NCBI GenBank assembly: GCA_958415625.1
Contig: CATYZI010000014.1
Span: forward strand, 1-59,026
Source of the DNA: an uncultured Collinsella sp.
GTDB lineage: Bacteria > Actinomycetota > Coriobacteriia > Coriobacteriales > Coriobacteriaceae
DNA length: 59,026 nt
Direction: 5' to 3'
Every line of letters starts with the position of its first letter. Positions within the stretch are counted from its first letter, which is position 1. The notes under the pieces are model-generated. The model made no database searches. It had not been told where the DNA came from and saw nothing but the letters and a program-made list of their open reading frames with translations. A program made the position numbers and the translations under genes. This document shows positions 52,486-59,026 of this stretch, piece by piece.

Positions 52486-53505
52486 CTATCCCAACTGGAA
52501 GAACAGAGCAAGGCCAACGGCACCAAATGCCGCAGCGATAATCCAAAAACGGATGACGACCTTGGTCTCGGCCCAACCCTTCTTTTCGAAATGATGATGG
52601 ATGGGCGCCATAAGGAAGACGCGCTTGTGCGTAAAGTGGAAGTAGACAACCTGAATCATGACCGACAGGGTCTCAACGATAAACAGGCCGCCGATGATGA
52701 GGGAGACGACCTCGGTGTTAGTCATGATGGACGTACAGGCAAACGCGGCACCCAGAGCAAGCGAGCCGGTATCACCCATAAAGATGCTCGCCGGATAGCA
52801 GTTGAACCACAGAAAGCCCAAGCAGGCACCGGCACACGCGGTGCAGAAGATGGACAGGTTCACGTCTCCGTGCAGAAACGCCATGGCAGCCATGGCGAGC
52901 ATGGCGATCATGGAGGTGCCGCCAGCAAGACCGTCAAGGCCATCGGTCAGGTTCACGGCATTAGAAAGACCGGCAATCATCAACCAGCAAAAGACAATAT
53001 AGAGCCACGGGAACGAATAGCCGCAGATGGTGGTCGAAAGCACGCCAAGGTCGATCGTCAACCCACCGGGAAAACGAATCTCGGGGGCGACGCCGCACCA
53101 GTTGACGGCAAGTACCGTAAAGGTGACACAGATAATGGTTAGGCCGATCATCTTGGCATGGGGCGTCAGACCGAGCGAGCGCCCATGCGTAACGGAGGTC
53201 AGGTCGTCGATCAGGCCCAGCACGCCGGTCGCCAGCGTGGCGAGCAGCACGAGTACGAGCTCGGTGGTGAGCTTGCCCATCAGCAGGCAGGTCAGCGAGA
53301 TCGCGACGAGGATGACAACGCCACCCATGGTGGGCGTTCCCTGCTTAACCAAATGACGCTTGGGGCCGTCGGCACGAACCTGTTGGCCGATACCCTCGAC
53401 CTTGAGCAGCTTGATCCACCACGGCATGAGCAGCAGCGCGATGGCTGCGGCGATGCCAAGCCCCAAAAAAGCCTGATACGTTGGATACGAGGGATTGCCG
53501 AACAT
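52486..53505 (-). CDS. mraY: Phospho-MurNAc-pentapeptide transferase MraY
   Basis: Forms lipid I in the membrane. 339 residues, about ten helices; KQGTPTMGGVVIL, FIDD-type LGLIDDLTSVTHGRSLGLT, NLTDGLDGLAGGTSM (catalytic Asp) and APIHHHFEKKGWAETKVV with the triple-His motif. The start is three bases after the murF stop. Confidence 0.96.
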   Translation of the reverse strand: MFGNPSYPTYQAFLGLGIAAAIALLLMPWWIKLLKVEGIGQQVRADGPKRHLVKQGTPTMGGVVILVAISLTCLLMGKLTTELVLVLLATLATGVLGLIDDLTSVTHGRSLGLTPHAKMIGLTIICVTFTVLAVNWCGVAPEIRFPGGLTIDLGVLSTTICGYSFPWLYIVFCWLMIAGLSNAVNLTDGLDGLAGGTSMIAMLAMAAMAFLHGDVNLSIFCTACAGACLGFLWFNCYPASIFMGDTGSLALGAAFACTSIMTNTEVVSLIIGGLFIVETLSVMIQVVYFHFTHKRVFLMAPIHHHFEKKGWAETKVVIRFWIIAAAFGAVGLALFFQLG

Positions 53506-53508
53506 GGG

Positions 53509-54933
53509 CTAGCACACACCTTCCACAAAGCGGTCGAGCTCAACAAAGCGGGAACCCTTGACCAGTACAACATCATGTTTTTCAAGCGCGCCGCCCATGC
53601 GGTCGAGCACCTGCTGATAATCGGAGAACACCTGGATGCGGTCCTCGTCCATGCCCATCATGCGTGCGGCATCGGCCATAAGCTGGGCCAGCTCACCACC
53701 CACGCACGCCAGCATGTCGAGCTTCTTGGCGGCGGCATAAGCGCCCACGAGCTCATGCATGCGAGGAGCCTCATCGCCCATCTCGCCCATCTCGCCCAGG
53801 ATCGCCATGCGAGACCCCGTGCACGAAAGCGAGCACAGCAGGTCGAGACCGGCTGCCATCGATTCGGCGCTGGCGTTATAGGAGTCATCGATGACGCGGG
53901 CACCGCTCTTGGCGCGCTTGATCTCCTGGCGGTGACCGGTGATCGTGAGGCCCCTAAAGGCAGCATCGATCTGCTCGGGCGTCACGCCCAGGCGATAGGC
54001 AACCGCGGCGGCCTTAACGGCATTAGGAACGGACTGCACGCCGGGGATGGCAAGCATGGTATCGATTGTCTCGCCCTGACCAAAATCGAGCGTAAAGACC
54101 GGACGGCCCTCGTCATCAACGCGAACGTCGCGGGCGCGGACCTCATCATCGTCAGAGACACCGGCCAGCATCACGTCGATACCAGCAGGCTGGGCGAACG
54201 TATCGCGAATGAACGGCGTAAAATCGTCCTCGCCGCCCAAAACCAGCAGCGGCAAATAGTCGCCGGCGGCGCACATGCCCTGTACAATCTCGGCCTTAGC
54301 GCGGGCGATGTTCTCGCGGCTGCCCAAAATGCCGATATGAGAGGTGCCGATCTTGCTCACGATGGCAAGGTTGGGATTGGCGGACTGAGACATGCGCTCA
54401 ATCTCGTGGAAATGGTTCATGCCCATCTCGAGCACCAGAACCTCGGTGTCGGCAGGGGCCGCCAGCACCGTGAGCGGCATACCGATCAGGTTGTTGTAGT
54501 TACCCTTGGTTGCCCAAACGCGATAGCGCTTGGCGAGCACCGCGGCGAGCACGTCCTTGGTCGTTGTCTTGCCGATAGAGCCGGTAATGCCAACGACCAG
54601 GCAGCCAAGCTCCAGGCGATACGCATGCGCCAAACGCAGCAGAAACTCCTCGGGATCATCGGTCAGCAAGATGGCACAGCCCTTGTCCTGCGCCAGCGAG
54701 ACCAGCTCGGCCTCGGGCTCACGCGTCATCACGACGGCGCCGGCACCCGACTGGACCGCACGGGAAGCAAAATCATTGCCGTCGACGTTTTCACCGGGAA
54801 AGGCGACGAAAATCGTCCCTTCCTCGACCTGGCGCGAGTCGATAACGCACCCGCGGCATACCCGATCGACTTCTCCCGTCACGGTTCGGGCCCCTGTTGC
54901 GGCCGCGAGGTTGTTGACGGCGATCTCTATCAT
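53509..54933 (-). CDS. murF: UDP-MurNAc-tripeptide--D-Ala-D-Ala ligase
   Basis: Adds D-Ala-D-Ala to the stem peptide. 474 residues; ATP loop VGITGSIGKTTTKDV near 108-121, NNLIGMPLTVL, EMGMNHFHEIERM, and the C-terminal DDSYNASAESMAAGLDLL. GGGGAGCTGCA precedes ATG 54933. It is the first gene after ftsI, the place usually taken by murE. Confidence 0.95.
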   Translation of the reverse strand: MIEIAVNNLAAATGARTVTGEVDRVCRGCVIDSRQVEEGTIFVAFPGENVDGNDFASRAVQSGAGAVVMTREPEAELVSLAQDKGCAILLTDDPEEFLLRLAHAYRLELGCLVVGITGSIGKTTTKDVLAAVLAKRYRVWATKGNYNNLIGMPLTVLAAPADTEVLVLEMGMNHFHEIERMSQSANPNLAIVSKIGTSHIGILGSRENIARAKAEIVQGMCAAGDYLPLLVLGGEDDFTPFIRDTFAQPAGIDVMLAGVSDDDEVRARDVRVDDEGRPVFTLDFGQGETIDTMLAIPGVQSVPNAVKAAAVAYRLGVTPEQIDAAFRGLTITGHRQEIKRAKSGARVIDDSYNASAESMAAGLDLLCSLSCTGSRMAILGEMGEMGDEAPRMHELVGAYAAAKKLDMLACVGGELAQLMADAARMMGMDEDRIQVFSDYQQVLDRMGGALEKHDVVLVKGSRFVELDRFVEGVC

Positions 54934-54971
54934 TGCAGCTCCCCTGTAAACCTAAATAATGCTATCGGCGT

Positions 54972-54977
54972 ATTGTA
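54972..54977 (-). promoter_or_regulatory. Candidate -10 box upstream of murF
   Basis: Minus-strand TACAAT about 40 bases before the murF ATG, inside the 128-base ftsI-murF gap; a possible internal promoter. Confidence 0.35.
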
Positions 54978-55061
54978 TCCCAGCGCCGCGCATGCGTGGT
55001 GCAGGGCATGTGAACACCCCTCATATGGGACAACAAACCACGCCCCAAAGATTGTAACCCC

Positions 55062-56927
55062 CTACTTCGTGTGCGGGATACCCAGCACGTCGAGCGCGTT
55101 GGCCATAATGGACTGGAACGGCACCGCAGCGGCATCTGAGCCGCTCGGCGTTCCGTCGAGCGTGATATAGCACAGCACCTTGGGCGATTGTGCCGGTGCA
55201 AAGCCCATAAAGGACGACATGTAGTTCTCCTTGAGGTAGCCGCCGTTCTCGTCGGCGCGTTCGGCCGTACCGGTCTTACCCGCCACGTCATAGCCGTCAA
55301 CCGCGCCGCCAACGCCCGTTCCCTCCGACACGACCGTCTGCATGCACGATGTCACCTGGGATGCGGCATCCTCCGAAATCGCGCGCTCGCCTTCGCCCCA
55401 GTCCTTCTCGTCGCCTTTGCTGGACTTATAGAAGTGCGGGGTCATCATCACGCCGCCGTTGGCGATGCCGCCCACGGCACGTGCGATCTCAATCGGCGAG
55501 ACAGACAGCGCCTGTCCAAAGCTCATCGAGCCCAGCGTGGCGCCGTCATACTGGTCACGCTCCTTGACGATGCCCAGGCTCTCGCCCGGAAAATCGACAC
55601 CAGAGCTGTGACCGATGCCCCACTTGTCCACATAGGCAGCAAAGTCGTCGGCACCGATCTTGCGCCCCACCAGGACAAATCCCACGTTGGACGAACGGCG
55701 CATCATCTCGCGCACATCCATGGTCATGGCGTAGTCGCGCTTGTCGGCATCGGTGACGGTATCGTCGCCCACCTTGATGCTCGCCGGCACCTCAAACGAC
55801 GTACTCGACCGCACGACGCCCAAGTCGAAGCCGGCGCCCGCCACGAGCGTCTTAAAGACCGAGCCGGGCTCGTAGGCGTCGGTGACCAGGCGCAGGTTCA
55901 TATCCTCGGTCTTGGCGTTTTCCAAATTGGTCTGGTCGTAGGTCGGATACGAGCAGGCTGCCAAGATCTCGCCTGTCGTAGGATCGGTGACCAGCGCCGA
56001 GCCGTTCTTGGCCTTTGTCTTCTCGACAGCCTCTGCCAGGGCATCCTCGGCCGCACGCTGGATATTGACGTCGAGCGTCGTCACGATATCAACGCCGTCG
56101 ACCGCAGCCACCTTTTTATAGGCACCGCCCGCGATATAGCTGCCGTCCCTCGCGCGCTCGCGTACGAGAGAACCGTTCGTGCCGGTCAGAAGCTTGTTGT
56201 ATTGCTTTTCGAGACCCGTCAAGCCGTCGTTGTCTACATTCACTACACCCAGCACCTGCGATGCCAGATTGCCGTATGGATATACGCGCTTCATGGCCTG
56301 CTCAAAAAGCACGCCGGGCAGGTTCTTCTTCTCCAGCGCCGCAGCGTCGTCTTCGTCCACCTGGCGCTTGATATACACCCAGGTTCCATCGGACTCAACG
56401 AGCTTGCGGCAGGTCTTTTTATCGATTCCAGTTGCCTTGACCAGCGCCGACACCGTCTTGTCAACATCCTCGACAAGCTGGGGGTTCACGGCGATGTTGC
56501 GACATTCGGCCGACGACGCCAGCACGTTACCGTTGCGGTCGTAGATGGTGCCACGTTTGGCATAGAGGGTCTGCGCAAGCAGGCGGCGCGCATCGGCACG
56601 CTCGCGCAGTTTATCGGCTTCGACAATTTGATAGTCGCCAAGGCGAAAGACGCCCAAGCCCAAGCCAAGCCCAATGAAGCCCATGACGGCTTTGCGGCGA
56701 GGCAGAGGCGTGCCCGTGAGCCATTCGGTCGACGAACTCTTGCGCGACCTGGTGTTATGCACTTGAGGGCCGCCCGAGCCGCGAAGTCGCGACGCCGGGT
56801 CGTTGCCACGGGACTGCCCGGCGTTGTAAGATTGCCGACCCGTTCCTTGATAACCAGAACGTCCCCGCGACGAGGGACGTCCAGAACCGCGGCCCCCATC
56901 GGAACCGCGGCGATAGTCATTTGTCAT
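55062..56927 (-). CDS. ftsI: Penicillin-binding protein FtsI/PBP2B-type transpeptidase
   Basis: Septal peptidoglycan cross-linker. 621 residues: a basic, Gly/Arg/Ser-rich cytoplasmic N-terminus (about 1-78), one helix (about 80-97), a dimerisation/pedestal domain with RGTIYDRNGNVLA, and the transpeptidase with SxxK in EPGSVFKTL (about S355), SxN in RRSSNVGF (about 411) and KTG in AGKTGTAE (about 547). It is 17 bases after the FtsL-like gene. Confidence 0.94.
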   Translation of the reverse strand: MTNDYRRGSDGGRGSGRPSSRGRSGYQGTGRQSYNAGQSRGNDPASRLRGSGGPQVHNTRSRKSSSTEWLTGTPLPRRKAVMGFIGLGLGLGVFRLGDYQIVEADKLRERADARRLLAQTLYAKRGTIYDRNGNVLASSAECRNIAVNPQLVEDVDKTVSALVKATGIDKKTCRKLVESDGTWVYIKRQVDEDDAAALEKKNLPGVLFEQAMKRVYPYGNLASQVLGVVNVDNDGLTGLEKQYNKLLTGTNGSLVRERARDGSYIAGGAYKKVAAVDGVDIVTTLDVNIQRAAEDALAEAVEKTKAKNGSALVTDPTTGEILAACSYPTYDQTNLENAKTEDMNLRLVTDAYEPGSVFKTLVAGAGFDLGVVRSSTSFEVPASIKVGDDTVTDADKRDYAMTMDVREMMRRSSNVGFVLVGRKIGADDFAAYVDKWGIGHSSGVDFPGESLGIVKERDQYDGATLGSMSFGQALSVSPIEIARAVGGIANGGVMMTPHFYKSSKGDEKDWGEGERAISEDAASQVTSCMQTVVSEGTGVGGAVDGYDVAGKTGTAERADENGGYLKENYMSSFMGFAPAQSPKVLCYITLDGTPSGSDAAAVPFQSIMANALDVLGIPHTK

Positions 56928-56944
56928 ACTCAGCTACCGTCTTG

Positions 56945-57415
56945 CTACTGAGCGGTCGCGGTCGCGTTGGCGCCCGCGGCTGCATCCTGCGAAAAGTCAA
57001 GTGTAACGCTCTCGCTGGGCTCCACCATGCCATAAGCGCCCGCAAGGTCGCGAATGCGCGTGTCGGCGCCATAGACCGAATGCATGACCTCCAGGTCGGA
57101 GCTCTCATCGGTCGCCTTTTCGAGCGTATTGGTAAGCTCGGCGTTGCTGTTGAGCACCTGGGCCGTAACACCGGCGAGCGCCACGCGGGCGACGCCGATC
57201 GTCATGAAGATAGCCGCAATGATGCAAAACGTTTTAAGAACGCTCATGAAAACCGGGCTTACCGCCTGGTTTGCCTGACGGCCCGCGCCCGTGTAGACAT
57301 CAAAGCGCGGCGTGCGCTGCTCACGGGGAGCAACGGGGGCCTGCGGCGTCTCACGATAGGCGGGCATGGCGTTCATATCATAGGCGAGTGCTGCGCTTGA
57401 AGTGTTGTAGCCCAT
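56945..57415 (-). CDS. FtsL-like divisome membrane protein
   Basis: 156 residues between rsmH and ftsI, the standard ftsL position. A cytoplasmic N-terminus of about 50 residues, one helix (about 56-80, VLKTFCIIAAIFMTIGVARVAL), then a short predicted coiled coil (QVLNSNAELTNTLEKATDES) and a Thr/Ala-rich tail. FtsL sequences diverge strongly, so the call rests on position and topology. GGGAGGCGGCATATC precedes the start. Confidence 0.8.
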   Translation of the reverse strand: MGYNTSSAALAYDMNAMPAYRETPQAPVAPREQRTPRFDVYTGAGRQANQAVSPVFMSVLKTFCIIAAIFMTIGVARVALAGVTAQVLNSNAELTNTLEKATDESSDLEVMHSVYGADTRIRDLAGAYGMVEPSESVTLDFSQDAAAGANATATAQ

Positions 57416-57505
57416 GATATGCCGCCTCCCATCCCGAGTACGTTGGTAGTGTGTTTAAGCTTCGTTTATGGTGCGAGCGGGAGGTCCAATATCACGCGGT
57501 CGCGC

Positions 57506-58471
57506 CTACAGACGCTGCGCCACGCGGATTTTGGCTGATCTCGCCCGAGGGTTGCGCTCAACCTCATCAGGCTGTGCAACCAAGGGTTTGCGGGTGATGA
57601 CCTTGAGTATCGGCACGTTGCCGCACACGCACACCGGAATCTCCGGCGGACACGTGCACCCCTGGCTCATCTCCTTAAAGTGGTTCTTTACGATACGGTC
57701 CTCGAGCGAGTGATATGAGATGACGCAGATACGTCCGCCCGGGTTGAGCCACCTGGTGGCGGCATCAAGCCCTCGTTCGAGCACATCGAGCTCGTGATTG
57801 ACCTCGATGCGAATGGCCTGGAAACTTTTCTTGGCCGGGTGTCCGCCATGCCGACGAGCGGCAGCCGGGATACCCGCCTTGATGATCTCGACAAATTGGC
57901 CGGTGGTTTCGATCGGTTCTTGCTCGCGGCGGCGCACGATCTCGCGCGCGATCTGCGAGGCGAACTTCTCTTCGCCGTAGACGCGTAGAATCCGAGCGAG
58001 GTCGTGTTCGTTATAGGTGTTGATGACCTCAGCTGCGTTTAAGGTGTTATTACCCGGATCCATCCGCATGTCCAATGGGGCGTCCTCGTTATACGAAAAG
58101 CCCCTTCCAGGGATATCGAGTTGCGGTGACGAAACGCCCAAATCGAACAGGAAGCCATCGACCCCGGGCACCTCGGCCGAGCAAAGCAGCTCGTCCAAGT
58201 CGCCGAAGTTGCCCTTCAGCAGCTGGTGCGGAACGCCGGGAACCTCGCGGTCCAGACGGGCGCCAGCGGCCTCGAGGGCCATGTCGTCCTGATCGACGCC
58301 GAGCAAAAGACCCGTCTCCCCCACCTGCGCAGCCATCTTTACCGAATGGCCGGCACCGCCAAGGGTGCAATCGCAGACAACGGAGCCGCTCTTTAGCCGC
58401 AGCGACTCAAGCACTTCGCCGAGCATGACAGGTTCATGCCGATATTCTTGTGTCAAGATCCCACGCTCCAT
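57506..58471 (-). CDS. rsmH: 16S rRNA (cytosine-1402-N4)-methyltransferase
   Basis: Methylates C1402 in the ribosomal P site (formerly MraW). 321 residues; YRHEPVML at the start, SAM loop CTLGGAGHSVKM, FDLGVSSPQLD, and ISYHSLEDRIVKNHF near the C-terminus. Two cysteine pairs near the end (GCTCPPEIPVCVCG) are typical of Gram-positive homologues. ATG 58471 has a poor ribosome binding site; TTG 58456, preceded by GGAG, would give the common N-terminus MTQEYRHEPV and is a good alternative. Confidence 0.95.
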   Translation of the reverse strand: MERGILTQEYRHEPVMLGEVLESLRLKSGSVVCDCTLGGAGHSVKMAAQVGETGLLLGVDQDDMALEAAGARLDREVPGVPHQLLKGNFGDLDELLCSAEVPGVDGFLFDLGVSSPQLDIPGRGFSYNEDAPLDMRMDPGNNTLNAAEVINTYNEHDLARILRVYGEEKFASQIAREIVRRREQEPIETTGQFVEIIKAGIPAAARRHGGHPAKKSFQAIRIEVNHELDVLERGLDAATRWLNPGGRICVISYHSLEDRIVKNHFKEMSQGCTCPPEIPVCVCGNVPILKVITRKPLVAQPDEVERNPRARSAKIRVAQRL

Positions 58472-58491
58472 CCGTTACCCGTGCCTTGCCC

Positions 58492-58926
58492 TTACGAGAA
58501 GAAGAGGTCCAGCAGGGCCTCATCGTCATCGTCCTCATCGGCCGCGGCGCGATCCCAAACCTCAAGGTGGTCGTAGTTGCCCACAACCGTGACCTCGCGG
58601 TCGAGGTTCGCCTGCTTGCGGAGAGACTCGGAAAGACCGATACGACCGGCGCTGTCCACGTCCATCGACGTGGTGCGCTTGTTGATCGCCCTCATGAGCT
58701 TCTGGTCATTAATGTCACGCGGGTTAAAACCCTCGTGGCCCTCACGACCCGCGAAGAGTCCTTCGACCCACTTATCGAAGGCCTCGGCAGAGAACACGTA
58801 CAGAGCATCGACATCCAGGGCTTTGAACACGCGAACGTGCTCTCCAAGCTCCTCGCGAAGGGGTGCAGGCAGGGACAGACGACCTTTTGCATCGAGATTG
58901 CGCTCGTATGCACCAGTCATTCCCAT
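58492..58926 (-). CDS. mraZ: MraZ transcriptional regulator
   Basis: DNA-binding first gene of the dcw cluster that represses its own operon in E. coli. 144 residues with two SpoVT-AbrB-like repeats: GAYERNLDAKGRLSLPAPLR (about 5-24) and MDVDSAGRIGLSESLR (about 88-103). An acidic tail follows (DEDDDDEA). GGGAGGGCGCAC precedes ATG 58926. Repeats in its upstream DNA are candidate binding sites. Confidence 0.95.
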   Translation of the reverse strand: MGMTGAYERNLDAKGRLSLPAPLREELGEHVRVFKALDVDALYVFSAEAFDKWVEGLFAGREGHEGFNPRDINDQKLMRAINKRTTSMDVDSAGRIGLSESLRKQANLDREVTVVGNYDHLEVWDRAAADEDDDDEALLDLFFS

Positions 58927-58964
58927 GTGCGCCCTCCCCTCGGTTACTCAGATGGCACGTACGC

Positions 58965-59014
58965 GGGGAACCACCCCGCCTGTCGACGTCATTAATAATA
59001 TGGGGAACCGCCCC
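58965..59014 (-). promoter_or_regulatory. Two GGGGYGGTTCCCC sites upstream of mraZ
   Basis: Minus-strand GGGGTGGTTCCCC (58965-58977) and GGGGCGGTTCCCC (59002-59014), 37 bases start to start, flanking an AT-rich CATATTATTAATG that could hold the -10 box. MraZ proteins bind repeated G-rich boxes (TGGGN in E. coli) before mraZ, so these may be the operator. Confidence 0.55.
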
Positions 59015-59026
59015 ATTTTTCAACAC

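Noticed and set aside
53158..55170. 670-codon plus-strand frame opposite mraY/murF
   Set aside because: Antisense artefact of biased codon use; three well-supported genes occupy the minus strand.

Overview
The window is a GC-rich bacterial chromosome segment. The division genes are of actinobacterial type: sepF, divIVA and ftsZ are present, ftsA is absent, and a dcw cluster runs from mraZ to ftsZ. C- and G-ending codons dominate, and TTG and GTG starts occur. Together these suggest Coriobacteriia, most likely a Collinsella-like gut anaerobe. The genus is inferred from recognised gene families, not from a database match. I see no tRNA, rRNA, CRISPR array, transposase, integrase or phage gene.

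Layout. 1-1713: molybdenum cofactor genes (mogA, truncated by the window edge, and moeA). 1925-9732: a ClC-type channel, a lipid-kinase-like protein, a GGQ release-factor-like protein, xpt, an MFS exporter, metY, a C_GCAxxG_C_C protein and a YigZ/IMPACT protein. 9816-11664: RNase P RNA and ribosomal protein S1. 11980-18934: a HAD phosphatase, an L-cysteine desulfidase-like enzyme, rpiB, ndk, argH and argG. 19489-25885: a Cof-type HAD phosphatase, polA, an M18 aminopeptidase and yaaA. 25926-28956: a small membrane protein diverging from a TPP-riboswitch-controlled thiC, then thiD. 29209-32334: an SGNH hydrolase, a microbial PARG-like protein, a Bax-inhibitor-1 protein and a small unknown. 32584-35138: Pit with its DUF47 partner, then a nitroreductase.

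35306-59026 is one long minus-strand block for division and cell wall synthesis. In transcription order it reads mraZ, rsmH, ftsL-like, ftsI, murF, mraY, murD, ftsW, murG, murC, murB, ftsQ, ftsZ, pgeF, pstS, pstC, pstA, pstB, phoU, yggS, sepF, yggT, divIVA. Two things stand out. murE is missing from its usual place between ftsI and murF. The whole high-affinity phosphate operon lies between pgeF and yggS, with pgeF and pstS sharing an ATGA overlap.

The least ordinary material is outside the genes. There are several families of intergenic palindromes. One is a 39-bp element present twice. Another is a pair of long inverted repeats (20327-20455 and 34329-34437) that share core sequence and architecture but have different arms that stay complementary. 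A third is a nested inverted/direct repeat cluster at 29022-29160. A T/G-skewed tract (about 34440-34840) follows one of the long inverted repeats and runs into the first 80 or so codons of the nitroreductase. yggT appears to start at a non-standard ATC codon.
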